A DNA stretch of 64,000 bases, taken from NCBI GenBank assembly GCA_019419525.1, contig DXZU01000010.1, forward strand, positions 3,721 to 67,720, in the 5' to 3' direction. Under the pieces are notes generated by a model. That model was not told the origin of the DNA and did not search any database. It was given only the letters and a program-made list of their open reading frames with translations. The stretch's first letter is position 1. Every line of letters starts with the position of its first letter. Source of the stretch: Collinsella sp. (GTDB taxonomy: Bacteria > Actinomycetota > Coriobacteriia > Coriobacteriales > Coriobacteriaceae). Below, piece by piece: positions 17,980-26,289 of this stretch. A program made the translations under genes and the position numbers.

Positions 17980-19394
17980 TAGAGCGTATGGAGCAGGGCG
18001 ATGAGGAAGCGAACACCCTGGAGGTAGGCGCGGCGGGTGATGCGCTCGTTGGTGCCGTGGACGCCGCGGTCGCACTCGTCATCGTCGACCACAAACGCCG
18101 AAAAACGAATGCATTCGGAGCAAATGTGCTGGTAGTTGGCAGCGTCGGTCGCGCCGATCACGGTCGAGGGGACAATCGCCAACGGCTCGGATGATCCGTT
18201 TTCCTCCGTCCCCTTTGGATCGCAGAAATAGCGGGCGGCGATGGAGCGAACCGCCTCGAGGCCGGGACCACCGATGCGCGGGGACGGCGAGGGCTCGGAG
18301 CTGCCGGGGCCCAGCTCCACTTCGACACGACCGGCAAGGTCCGCCCCGGTAACCGCCTCACGGCAGCGCGCCACAACGTCGGCCACGCTCGTGCCCTCGA
18401 GCATGCGGAAGTTAATGTTGGCCCACATATCCTGCGGCATCACGTTGGCGCCGGCGCTGCCTCCCTCGATCTGCGTGGGCGCGCAGGTGGTCGTCACCAG
18501 CGGATAGAGCTTCTTGCTGGCGAGGCAATCGCGGACAATGGCGCCCCCGTTGGCGGCAATCTCATCCGCCGTGTAGAGCCCCAGCTCGACAAGCTGCGCG
18601 GCAAGCAGATCGGTCACGCGCGTCGGCCACTCGATATCGCAGATTGCGGCGATGGCACGGCTGAGCACCTCGAGCGACGTGCCGCCGTAGGGGTTAGACG
18701 AATGCCCGCCCGCGCTCTTCGTCTTGAGCACGATATCGGCATAGCCCTTTTCGGCCAGGTCGGCATGCATAAGCCAGCCCTCGCCCGCGCCGTACTCGGC
18801 AGCCGGAACGATGCGGTAGTCGCCCTCGTCGATCAGGAACTCGAGCTCAACACCGCGCTCCTCGAGCACGCGGCCGATAGCTCCAGCGCCGTACTGCGTG
18901 GTTTCCTCGTCCTGGCCAAAGGCGAGCAACAGCGAACGCTTGTGCTCCCAACCGTGCGCCAATGCATACTCAACCGCCTCGAGAATGCCTGCGACCTGAT
19001 CCTTCATGTCGATAGCGCCGCGGCCCCAAATGTAGGTGTCGTCCACGTGCCCGCTAAAGGGGGCGTGCGTCCAGTCGGCCTCGGTACCCGGCACCACGGG
19101 GACCACGTCCATGTGGCCCATGAGCATAACGGGATTGAGAGCAGGGTCGGAGCCGACAAGCGTCACCAACAGCGAGTGGTCGATAAGCTCGACCTCGCCC
19201 GCCGCAAACACGCGCGGCCAGGCCTGCTGCATATAGGCGCGCAGGTCGTCGAAGGGCTGCCAGTCCACCGCCTCGGCATCCATGCTCGAAATGGTCGGAA
19301 ACGACAGCACGCGGCCCAAGCGCTCGCACGCGCTGACCTCGTCTATATCGGCAAAATCGTCCTCATGCGCAAAGAAGCGCCAAACCTCGGCCAT
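17979..19394 (-). CDS. M20-family metallopeptidase (carboxypeptidase/deacylase type)
   Basis: The 471 residues follow the M20 pattern: LMGHMDVVPV (first zinc His and catalytic Asp), WGRGAIDMKD (bridging Asp), FGQDEETTQYGA (catalytic Glu and zinc Glu), a dimerisation domain with GGHSSNPYGGTSLEVL, and a C-terminal HGTNERI with the last His. Such enzymes release a terminal amino acid or acyl group from small peptides in the cytosol; the substrate cannot be told from sequence. Start ATG with AAAGG five bases upstream. It is separated from the ABC importer by a terminator. Confidence 0.87.
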   Translation of the reverse strand: MAEVWRFFAHEDDFADIDEVSACERLGRVLSFPTISSMDAEAVDWQPFDDLRAYMQQAWPRVFAAGEVELIDHSLLVTLVGSDPALNPVMLMGHMDVVPVVPGTEADWTHAPFSGHVDDTYIWGRGAIDMKDQVAGILEAVEYALAHGWEHKRSLLLAFGQDEETTQYGAGAIGRVLEERGVELEFLIDEGDYRIVPAAEYGAGEGWLMHADLAEKGYADIVLKTKSAGGHSSNPYGGTSLEVLSRAIAAICDIEWPTRVTDLLAAQLVELGLYTADEIAANGGAIVRDCLASKKLYPLVTTTCAPTQIEGGSAGANVMPQDMWANINFRMLEGTSVADVVARCREAVTGADLAGRVEVELGPGSSEPSPSPRIGGPGLEAVRSIAARYFCDPKGTEENGSSEPLAIVPSTVIGATDAANYQHICSECIRFSAFVVDDDECDRGVHGTNERITRRAYLQGVRFLIALLHTL

Positions 19395-19417
19395 GACATC
19401 CTTTCGATTGTGACGAC

Positions 19418-19441
19418 AAAGGCCGCCCCACGGGAGCGGCC
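19418..19441 (-). terminator. Intrinsic terminator after the amino acid ABC importer operon
   Basis: On the minus strand GGCCGC pairs with GCGGCC (19436-19441 with 19421-19426) around a GC-rich loop and is followed by TTTGT. It lies just after the ATPase gene and before the M20 gene. Confidence 0.65.
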
Positions 19442-19466
19442 CTGCAACGTAAGCGTTTGCGGTCGG

Positions 19467-20252
19467 TTATTTGTCCTCGAGATAGCGAGAGAGGAACTCA
19501 CGAGTGCGCTGGTGTTTGGGGTTGCCGAAGAGCTCGGCCGGCGCGGCATCCTCGAGCACCACGCCCTTGTCCATAAAGACCACGCGGTCGGACACCGTGC
19601 GGGCAAAGGCCATCTCGTGCGTGACGACGACCATGGTCATGCCGTCGGCGGCGAGCTTGCGCATGACCTCGAGCACCTCGCCCACGATCTCGGGGTCGAG
19701 CGCGGAGGTCGGCTCGTCGAACAGCATGATCTGCGGATTCATACATAGGGTACGAGCGATGGCCACGCGCTGTTTTTGACCACCGGACAGGCGGCCAACG
19801 GCGGCGTGCGCGAACTTTTCGAGTCCCACGCTCGTCAGATGCTCCATCGCGACCTTCTCGGCCTCGGCCTTGCTCATCTTTTTGAGCGTGACGGGCGCGA
19901 GCGTGCAGTTGTCGAGCACATCCATGTTGTTGAACAGGTTAAAGCCCTGGAACACCATGCCGATGTCCTCGCGCAATTTGTTGATGTTGCAGCGCTCGGC
20001 CGTGAGGTCCTGGCCGTGGAACCAGATGTGGCCCGCGTCCGGGGTCTCGAGCAGGTTGAGGCAGCGCAGGAAGGTCGATTTGCCCGAGCCCGAGGCGCCG
20101 ATGATGGTGACAACCTCACCGGAATTGACGGACAGGTCGATGCCCTTGAGTACCTCGAGTGAGCCAAAGCTCTTGCGCAGGCCCTCGACGCGGATAAGCG
20201 GCTCTTGGTTTTGCACGGCTGCCGCAGTGCCGGTAGTGGCGGTATCTGCCAT
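19467..20252 (-). CDS. Polar amino acid ABC importer, ATP-binding subunit
   Basis: This is a GlnQ/ArtP-type ATPase of 261 residues. It has Walker A GASGSGKST, the Q-loop region, the signature LSGGQKQRVAIARTL, Walker B IMLFDEPTSALDPE and the H-loop VVVTHEMAFA. The typical VFQGFNLFNNMDVLDN stretch of amino acid importers is present. I chose the ATG at 20252 with GAGGAGA upstream. It is the last gene of a three-gene importer operon, 22 bp after the permease. The exact amino acid is unknown. Confidence 0.94.
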   Translation of the reverse strand: MADTATTGTAAAVQNQEPLIRVEGLRKSFGSLEVLKGIDLSVNSGEVVTIIGASGSGKSTFLRCLNLLETPDAGHIWFHGQDLTAERCNINKLREDIGMVFQGFNLFNNMDVLDNCTLAPVTLKKMSKAEAEKVAMEHLTSVGLEKFAHAAVGRLSGGQKQRVAIARTLCMNPQIMLFDEPTSALDPEIVGEVLEVMRKLAADGMTMVVVTHEMAFARTVSDRVVFMDKGVVLEDAAPAELFGNPKHQRTREFLSRYLEDK

Positions 20253-20274
20253 GATGATTCTCCTCGTCTTGAGC

Positions 20275-21423
20275 CTAGTTGGAGCTGGGCAGCGTGGCAG
20301 GGGCCTCGGCACCGAGTTTTTTGCCAAAGGCTTCGAGCAGGCGGCTCGCCACGAGCGTCAGGATCAGGTAGACCACGAGCGCCACGCAGTAGACCTCCAT
20401 CTGGCGGTAGTACACGCCGGCGACCGTGGTAGTAGCGTACATGAGGTCGAACACGCCGATGACCGAGAGCACCGACGAATCCTTGATGTTGATGATGAGC
20501 TCGTTGGTGAGCGCCGGGATCGCGTTTTTAATACCCTGGGGGAACACGACCTTGCGCATAGCCTGCCACTGCGACAGGCCCAGCGAGCGCGCTGCCTCGG
20601 CCTGGCCGGGATCGATGGACTCGATGCCGCCGCGCAGGACCTCCATCATGTAGGCGGTGGAGTTGAGCGAGATGGTGACGAGGCCGGCGGTGAAGGTACT
20701 CCAGACCTGGTTGGCCTGGGCGGTCTCGAAGCCCATGCCGCGCAGAACGGTAAAGCCCGCGTAATAGATGAGCAGGCCCTGGACCATCATGGGCGTGCCG
20801 CGCACGACGGTGGAATAGACGGTCGCAAAGCCTCGGCCAATGCTCTTAAAGAAGCGCACCAGGTCGTTGTCGACGCGATCGAAGGTCTGGGTGCGCAAGA
20901 ACACAAAGAGCAGCGCCAAGAAGAAGGCGATAACGGTGCCGAAGGTGGCAAGCGCGATGGTGATCTCGATACCGCGGATAAAGAAGTCGCCGCTCTTGTA
21001 GGTCATGTAGACCAAGCTCGACAGAAAGTCGCTGGGATTGGAGTCCGAGACAATGCTCACCTGCACCAGGTCGACAAACGACATGACGCAGCGGTCGATA
21101 AAGAAGATCGCCGCGATGGCAACCACGACATAGCTGCCCAGGCGCGCGCCGCGACGGCAACGCTCGGATGCGAACGGCGACGTTTCGCGATAGTCGTTCC
21201 AGTGCATAAGCTTGGTGACGAGCGCTGCCACCGATACGACGATCCAGGCCCACAGAATCGCCCAGAGACAATCCTGGGACACGCCCGTGGGCGCCAAGAA
21301 GCTCAGCGGCGTTGGGTTGCGCTGGCTAAACGCCAGACCGAGCGCCGCGATAGCGCTCGTGCCCAGATACACATAACGGTGGTCGGCCTTGATAAAGGAG
21401 GCCAGACGATTGATAGCTTTCAT
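20275..21423 (-). CDS. Polar amino acid ABC importer, permease subunit
   Basis: The 382-residue membrane protein has the HisM/GlnP-type permease core in its C-terminal two thirds. Features include VVRGTPMMVQGLLIYYAG, the EAA loop EAARSLGLSQWQAMRKVVFPQ and INIKDSSVLSVIGV. The first 130 residues form extra hydrophobic segments not needed by the core family. It stands between the binding protein (10 bp upstream) and the ATPase gene. Start ATG with GGGAGG. Confidence 0.92.
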   Translation of the reverse strand: MKAINRLASFIKADHRYVYLGTSAIAALGLAFSQRNPTPLSFLAPTGVSQDCLWAILWAWIVVSVAALVTKLMHWNDYRETSPFASERCRRGARLGSYVVVAIAAIFFIDRCVMSFVDLVQVSIVSDSNPSDFLSSLVYMTYKSGDFFIRGIEITIALATFGTVIAFFLALLFVFLRTQTFDRVDNDLVRFFKSIGRGFATVYSTVVRGTPMMVQGLLIYYAGFTVLRGMGFETAQANQVWSTFTAGLVTISLNSTAYMMEVLRGGIESIDPGQAEAARSLGLSQWQAMRKVVFPQGIKNAIPALTNELIINIKDSSVLSVIGVFDLMYATTTVAGVYYRQMEVYCVALVVYLILTLVASRLLEAFGKKLGAEAPATLPSSN

Positions 21424-21432
21424 GCTGCCTCC

Positions 21433-22359
21433 CTATGCCGGCTGACGGTCGAGGCACGCGTCCCACATCTGGTCGCGCTCCTCCTGGCTGATGCCCTTGA
21501 GCGTCTTATCGATAAGTTTGAGCAGCTTGTCCGAGCCCTTGCGGCAGCCGACGTTTGTCGTAACCTCCTGCTTAAAGCCCTCGCCCTCCGCAAAGCGAAT
21601 GGGCACGATGCCCGGGTTTTGGGCCATATAGCCCTTCTCGTTTTCGGTGTTGTAGGTCACGGCGTCACAAGTGCCCTGCAGCAGGTTCGAGAACACCGTG
21701 GGTACCGAATCGACCGGATTTTTGTGGACGACGCCCGGAATCTCGTCGATGACGGTGTCGAGCATCGTGTCCTTTTGGCCGAGCACCGTGGCGCCGCTAA
21801 AGTCGCTGAGCTTGGTCGCGTTTTGGTAGGGCGAGCCCTCTTTTACGAACAGGCCAAAATAGCCGATAAAATACGGCTTGGAAAAGCCGACGGACTCCTC
21901 GCGCTCGGGCGTGGCGCTCATGCCGGCGATGATGAGGTCGATCTGGCCGTTGTTAAGCGAATCGATAAGGCCCGAGAAGCTCTGCTTGACGGCAACAGGC
22001 TCGCCGCCGAGGGCTTTGCAGACGATCTTGGCGATCTGCACGTCGTAGCCGTCGGCATAGGCGCCCTGCACGTTGTCGATGGGAATGGTGAACTCGCTGG
22101 CCTCGGAAACCTGCCAGTTGTACGGGGCGTAGGCCGCCTCCATGCCAATGCGGATCTTATCCTTGCCGATAACGGAATCGGACAGGTCATCGCGACCGCC
22201 GCCCGTCGTGGGCTGGACCACCTTGAGTGTGGACGGACGCTGGCAGCCGGCAAGCGCGCCGGCGACAACGGTTGCGCTCGCAGCGAGGGCGCTACCCAAG
22301 AAGATGCGACGACTGCACACCGGCTGTGGATGCGCGTCGCGTTGATGGGGAGAATGCAT
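21433..22359 (-). CDS. Amino acid ABC importer substrate-binding lipoprotein
   Basis: This is a family-3 solute-binding protein (308 residues) that captures the amino acid outside the membrane. The N-terminus has a twin-arginine-like SRRIFLGSALA followed by a hydrophobic stretch and a lipobox ALAGC at about residue 38. It may therefore be a Tat-exported lipoprotein. The binding core shows AAYAPYNWQV, VDLIIAGMSATPER-type features (IDLIIAGMSATPERE) and GCRKGSDKLLKLIDKTL. The ATG at 22359 has GGAAGG upstream. First gene of the importer operon. Confidence 0.92.
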   Translation of the reverse strand: MHSPHQRDAHPQPVCSRRIFLGSALAASATVVAGALAGCQRPSTLKVVQPTTGGGRDDLSDSVIGKDKIRIGMEAAYAPYNWQVSEASEFTIPIDNVQGAYADGYDVQIAKIVCKALGGEPVAVKQSFSGLIDSLNNGQIDLIIAGMSATPEREESVGFSKPYFIGYFGLFVKEGSPYQNATKLSDFSGATVLGQKDTMLDTVIDEIPGVVHKNPVDSVPTVFSNLLQGTCDAVTYNTENEKGYMAQNPGIVPIRFAEGEGFKQEVTTNVGCRKGSDKLLKLIDKTLKGISQEERDQMWDACLDRQPA

Positions 22360-22470
22360 AATCTGCCTTCCCTGTTGAATCGTATGCTGACGACTTAACA
22401 GGATATACGCCAGCGACCAGCAGCGCAGCACAAGCTCGAAAAATTAATAGACACACGGTAGTCATTGGGA

Positions 22471-22638
22471 GCGTCGATGTTTTGGCAATGCCAGCGGGCG
22501 CCACCCAGAGCGAACAAGTTAGCATGAAAAAGGCAAGGCATAGACCTTCTGGTCATGCCTTGCCTTTTGAATGACAAATTGTCGCTCTGGGTGGCGCGCA
22601 GCGTCGACCGGTCCGTCGTTCGTTAGAACGGCGGAACC
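22471..22638 (-). repeat. Structured 3'-end element, copy 3
   Basis: On the minus strand it begins one base after the stop of the aldose epimerase gene. The inner hairpin is identical to copy 2. The outer stem differs in a compensatory way: ACCCAGAGCG pairs with CGCTCTGGGT. The stop-proximal hairpin has quite different bases (22610-22621 with 22626-22638) but keeps its fold. GACGCTGC and TTGCCAAAACATCG are retained. A GGTAGTCATTGGGA word directly adjoins the distal end. Confidence 0.75.
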
Positions 22639-22639
22639 T

Positions 22640-23533
22640 CTAGAGCAGGGTAACGCTAAAGCTGCGAACGTCCGTCTCACCCGGTGCCAAGGTAATGGTG
22701 TTGACCTTGTGCTCAAAGACGTCGTCCTCGGTGTCCATGGTGGTGTGGCCGGTCCAGGGCTCGAGCGCCACAAACGGGGCGTCGTTGGCGGCAGACCACG
22801 CGCCGATGTACTTAAAGCCCTCAAAGTCGATCTTGACGCCGTGGCCCGACTTGCGGCCGCGCAGCGTGAGCGTGGAACCCGGGACATCGGTGAACATGAT
22901 GGCATCGTTATCGAAGCTGCGGTGCGTGATGGGCAGCACGTCCGAGTTATCGGGAGCCTTGTAGCTGCCCTCGAACGTCATAAGACCGTCGGGCGTGATG
23001 ATGGGGGCCTCGTTAGTCCAAGCCTCGGTAAACGCCAGCTCATAATCCTCGAATGCCTCGTCCTCGGCACCGGGGGCGGGCACGTTAAATGCGGGGTGGC
23101 CGCCCACCGAGAACGGCAGGTCCACGTCGCCGGCATTGGTGACGGCAAAGGTCTGGGTAAGCGTGGCGTCACCAGTCAGGGCATAGGTCATGTTGAGCTT
23201 AAAGTGGAAGGGGAACGCCTTGAGCGACTCGGGCGTGTCAGTGATCTCGTACGTTACCGAGGAGCCGTCCTCCGAAACCTCGACCAGCTTGTGCTCGACG
23301 ATGCGCGCGAGTCCGTGGCGCGGCATCTCGCAGGTGCCGGCCGCAGATGTCGCCGTGTTGTTGCGCAGCGATCCCACGATGGGGAACAGGATAGGCGCAT
23401 GCTTGCCCCAAAAGGCGGGATCGCCCTGCCACAGATACTCGTTGCCGTTGAGAGCAAGGCTCGTGAGCTGGGCACCCATGGAATCGATGGCCGCGGTAAG
23501 GCCGCCGCGCTTGATGGTAGTGACGGTAGACAT
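22640..23533 (-). CDS. Aldose 1-epimerase family protein (LacX/GalM type)
   Basis: This protein of 297 residues belongs to the galactose mutarotase superfamily, which interconverts anomers of sugars or sugar phosphates in the cytosol. Supporting stretches are LFPIVGSLRN, MPRHGLARI with the catalytic-type His, FSVGGHPAFNVP with the second His, and the late ALEPWTGHTT. The ATG at 23533 has GGAGGAA upstream. It is monocistronic. The sugar is not predictable; the LacX-like branch often lacks a known substrate. Confidence 0.85.
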   Translation of the reverse strand: MSTVTTIKRGGLTAAIDSMGAQLTSLALNGNEYLWQGDPAFWGKHAPILFPIVGSLRNNTATSAAGTCEMPRHGLARIVEHKLVEVSEDGSSVTYEITDTPESLKAFPFHFKLNMTYALTGDATLTQTFAVTNAGDVDLPFSVGGHPAFNVPAPGAEDEAFEDYELAFTEAWTNEAPIITPDGLMTFEGSYKAPDNSDVLPITHRSFDNDAIMFTDVPGSTLTLRGRKSGHGVKIDFEGFKYIGAWSAANDAPFVALEPWTGHTTMDTEDDVFEHKVNTITLAPGETDVRSFSVTLL

Positions 23534-23553
23534 GCTACTTCCTCCAAAAGTAA

Positions 23554-23576
23554 ACAATAGTGTCGAGGGCTATTGT
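23554..23576. promoter_or_regulatory. Possible operator upstream of the aldose epimerase gene
   Basis: ACAATAG (23554-23560) is inverted as CTATTGT (23570-23576), 21 bp upstream of the ATG. The minus-strand TATTGT within it could be a -10 element, but no good -35 is visible. Confidence 0.35.
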
Positions 23577-23641
23577 CCCACTCTTGGCGGCGGGACGGCA
23601 GGCGATTATTGAGTAGCCATAGCGGAATGAGTGGCGAGCGC

Positions 23642-24517
23642 CTACTGGGTATCCACGTAAAGGTCGAACCCGCCCTGCGGCGTGCTGTCGACCGTATCGG
23701 GCGCCTGCGAGTTAAAGCTCACGGGAACCATGCGCTTTGAGGCGCGGTAACGCGTGCCGTCGGTGGCGACGGGCGGCTCATCGACCGTGAGCTCGTAGTC
23801 GCCGGGCTTGAGCTCGATACCGTCACCTTCGGAATTGACGTATTGATACTCGTCGATTGCTTGTCCCTTGAGCGTGCGACCCACGATATGGACGAGCATC
23901 TGGCTGTCGCCGCGGGCGGTGTCCCATGTCGCACCGTCCTTAACCTCGACCGACACATGCACCGAGCGCGTGCGGCTGAGCGATTGCTCGACAGACATCT
24001 CGACCTTGGCGGCGTCTTGGCGCTGCTGCTCGACATGACCCCAGATGCTGCCGATCGCCGAGCAAGCGATGACGCCGGCCATAAAGGCGATGAGAATGGG
24101 GCCGAGCGGAGAGCGACGGCCCGCGTCTTCCTCGCGAGCCAGGTTGGGGCGATGGGTGGGGGCGGGCGCCTGGGCACCCTGCGCGGGCACGTCGAGTATG
24201 CTGAAGGATGCCGTGCTGCCGGGGTCGATGGTGTGGCGCGGCTGCGGGGTCTTGGCCGGCGAGATGGACATGTCGACTGGCTCACCCAGCGTGGCCGTGG
24301 CATCGGCCTTTGCCTCGTTGGCCTCGGCCTGGGCCCAGGCCTGCTCGAAGGTCAGGGGCTCGGCGGGGTCGGAATCGGCATCCGAGTCAAGCGCATCGCC
24401 AGCATCGGAGTCCACATCGGTCCCGTCGCTCAACTCATCACTTGGCAAGGGCTCGTCCCACACCTCATCCGGAGCCTCGCCCTCGCTGTACCACCATTCA
24501 AAGCTATCGATATCCAT
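23642..24517 (-). CDS. Single-pass membrane protein of unknown function
   Basis: I do not recognise the family. The 291 residues begin with an acidic, Asp/Glu-rich cytoplasmic region of about 140 residues (DSDAGDALDSDADSD and similar). A single membrane helix (about 150-172, IGPILIAFMAGVIACSAIGS-like) and an extracytoplasmic domain follow. The outer domain contains LSRTRSVHVSVEVKDGATWD and LKPGDYELTVDEPPVATDG, and resembles a beta-sandwich lipid- or peptide-exposed domain. The ATG at 24517 has AAGGGGG upstream. It stands alone between the epimerase gene and a pair of palindromic repeats. Confidence 0.75.
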   Translation of the reverse strand: MDIDSFEWWYSEGEAPDEVWDEPLPSDELSDGTDVDSDAGDALDSDADSDPAEPLTFEQAWAQAEANEAKADATATLGEPVDMSISPAKTPQPRHTIDPGSTASFSILDVPAQGAQAPAPTHRPNLAREEDAGRRSPLGPILIAFMAGVIACSAIGSIWGHVEQQRQDAAKVEMSVEQSLSRTRSVHVSVEVKDGATWDTARGDSQMLVHIVGRTLKGQAIDEYQYVNSEGDGIELKPGDYELTVDEPPVATDGTRYRASKRMVPVSFNSQAPDTVDSTPQGGFDLYVDTQ

Positions 24518-24602
24518 ACGGGGCGCCCCCTTGGCCTCGCAAATAAACACTTGCTAGCCTTATACCCCCAGACGGCACGGCGGCTCGCCGGCACAGATAG
24601 GA

Positions 24603-24667
24603 AAACCATCACAACATTCGACGCTTTTCCTCGTTTTCGAGATTTTCATCGAATGTTGTAACGGTTT
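24603..24667. repeat. CACAACATTCG hairpin element, copy 1
   Basis: Outer arms of about 18 bases (AAACCATCACAACATTCG and its imperfect inverse) enclose a CTCG-TTTT-CGAG inner hairpin. A closely similar copy lies at 29531. In both places a GACAAAGGGAC palindrome follows within 20 bp, so the two may travel as a composite unit. Confidence 0.8.
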
Positions 24668-24687
24668 GGGCGGCAGCCATGCCGCGA

Positions 24688-24718
24688 ATGTGACAAAGGG
24701 ACTGTCCTCTTGTCACAT
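24688..24718. repeat. GACAAAGGGAC palindrome, copy 2
   Basis: Arms ATGTGACAAAGGGAC (24688-24702) and GTCCTCTTGTCACAT (24704-24718) pair with two mismatches around one base. The TGA stop of the MerR-family gene is part of the ATGTGAC arm. Confidence 0.85.
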
Positions 24719-25582
24719 CTGGAGGGCTACGGGGATTTGGATGCAGCAGAAGTCCTCTTGGTGGGACTCGTCGTAGCTGGTGGTATCGAGGTAGCAAAAA
24801 TCGAAGGCATCGCCGATGGGCTGGAGTGCGTGCTCGTCCATGCATGCCACGATGGCACGAATGCCCTCGGGTTCGTACGGCATGCCCCAGCGGCTCATGC
24901 ACAGGTATGTGCCCTCGGGCAACACCTCGACGCCAATCTCTGCCAGCTCGGCAGGATCGCTCGGCAGCAGCTCCTCGGCACCGCGCGGCAGCACGGCAAA
25001 GGAGCCGGCACCGGCGATGGGGTCGTCGGAATGCAGCGCCTCGCGACGCAGCATGGCGCCCCAGCCGCGCATGGGGCGCGTGCCCGTGAGCGCACGCATG
25101 CGCAGAATCGCGCGCATGAGCGTGGGGTGCAGCATCGAACGGCCGCGCTCGATATCGGCCGGGAACTCCTCAAAGACCACGAAGCGGCGCTCGAACTGCT
25201 TGAGCTCCGGTTTGCCCTCGCGCTCGCGCCAATAAACCGCCTCGTCGTAAAAGCTCAGCCGCTCCTGCACGCTCGCACGCTCGGCTTTGAGCCCGGCAAT
25301 CTGCCCATCGAGCGCCTGAACCCGCGAGCGCAGGTGATCGGTCATCTCGCCAATGTCGAACGTCGAGGTCAGGCGGTCAATCTCGTCGAGCTCGAGCCCT
25401 AGGTCGCGCAGCATGCAGATCAGACGCATGAGCGGGATCTGCGTGGGCGAATAGAAACGGTAGCCTTTTTCGTTAACCACGGCGGGCTTAAACAGGCCGA
25501 TCTTGTCGTAGTAGATGAGCGTTTGGCGCGAAACGTTAAACAAGCTCGCCATCTCGCTAATCGCATACATACCCGTCTGCAT
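24713..25582 (-). CDS. MerR-family transcriptional regulator with C-terminal effector domain
   Basis: The 290 residues start with a MerR winged helix (YAISEMASLFNVSRQTLIYYDKIGL and GYRFYSPTQIPLM). A dimerisation coiled coil (about 75-125) and a C-terminal domain of about 150 residues follow, which resembles the GyrI-like small-molecule-binding type of BmrR-like regulators. It probably binds a ligand and distorts a promoter with a long spacer. It is the last gene after ubiX on the same strand, separated by a terminator, so it may control the decarboxylase locus. ATG at 25582 with GGGAGGA. Its stop codon lies inside a repeat. Confidence 0.86.
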   Translation of the reverse strand: MQTGMYAISEMASLFNVSRQTLIYYDKIGLFKPAVVNEKGYRFYSPTQIPLMRLICMLRDLGLELDEIDRLTSTFDIGEMTDHLRSRVQALDGQIAGLKAERASVQERLSFYDEAVYWREREGKPELKQFERRFVVFEEFPADIERGRSMLHPTLMRAILRMRALTGTRPMRGWGAMLRREALHSDDPIAGAGSFAVLPRGAEELLPSDPAELAEIGVEVLPEGTYLCMSRWGMPYEPEGIRAIVACMDEHALQPIGDAFDFCYLDTTSYDESHQEDFCCIQIPVALQM

Positions 25583-25610
25583 AGGTCCTCCCGACACATC
25601 CTTTGACGCG

Positions 25611-25641
25611 AAAAGCCCGCCGCCCACAGGGGCAGCGGGCT
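25611..25641 (-). terminator. Intrinsic terminator after ubiX
   Basis: On the minus strand AGCCCGC pairs with GCGGGCT with further inner G-C pairs, followed by TTTT (25611-25614). It separates ubiX from the MerR gene. Confidence 0.8.
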
Positions 25642-25673
25642 CAAACACTCCTCGTATCCTACCCTAAATGCGC

Positions 25674-26252
25674 CTATGACCAGCGCTTATAGTTTGCACA
25701 TGACACGCCGACGGCCTCGAGCGCCTTGGCGGCGATGTGATGCACCGCATCGTCGAGCGTTGCGGGGCCGTTGTAAAACGTGAGCATGGGCGGCATGAGC
25801 ATGACACCCGGCACACGCGCCAGGCGCGCCATGTTGTCGACATGGATCGCACTGAAGGGCGTCTCGCGCACCATGAGTACCAGGCGGCGTTGCTCTTTCA
25901 TCTGCACGTCGGCCGCACGCAGCAACAGGTTTTCGCTGTAACCACTCGCGATGCCGGCAAGCGTCTTCATGGAGCAGGGCGCCACGATCATGCCATCGAC
26001 CGGATAGGTGCCGCTTGCAATGGCGGCGCCGATGTTCTTGTTGTCGTAGACCACATCGGCATGCGTGGCAAACTCGTCGAGCGTCATGCCGAGCTCCTGC
26101 TCGATGGTGATCTCTCCCCCGCGCGTGACGACAAGCGCCGATTCGGCGCCGGCCTGGCGCAAGCATTTAAGGCACTCAAGACCCAGCGCGGCACCGCTGG
26201 CACCAGACACACCAACGACAATGCGACGGGGACGGGCAGAAGACTCAGGCAT
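25674..26252 (-). CDS. ubiX: UbiX-family flavin prenyltransferase
   Basis: UbiX-type enzymes join a dimethylallyl group to FMN to make prenylated FMN, the cofactor of UbiD decarboxylases. The 192 residues show VVGVSGASGAALGLE (flavin loop), VVTRGGEIT, the IAPCSMKTLAG-type motif (IVAPCSMKTLAGIASG), LLLRAADVQMKE and VLMVRETPFSAIHVDN, all in family order. Start ATG with AAGGAG. It follows the UbiD-type gene by 37 bp and is thus its co-transcribed maturation enzyme. Confidence 0.94.
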   Translation of the reverse strand: MPESSARPRRIVVGVSGASGAALGLECLKCLRQAGAESALVVTRGGEITIEQELGMTLDEFATHADVVYDNKNIGAAIASGTYPVDGMIVAPCSMKTLAGIASGYSENLLLRAADVQMKEQRRLVLMVRETPFSAIHVDNMARLARVPGVMLMPPMLTFYNGPATLDDAVHHIAAKALEAVGVSCANYKRWS

Positions 26253-26289
26253 GACAACTCCTTACTTAGTTACTCGGTAGGGCTACTTA

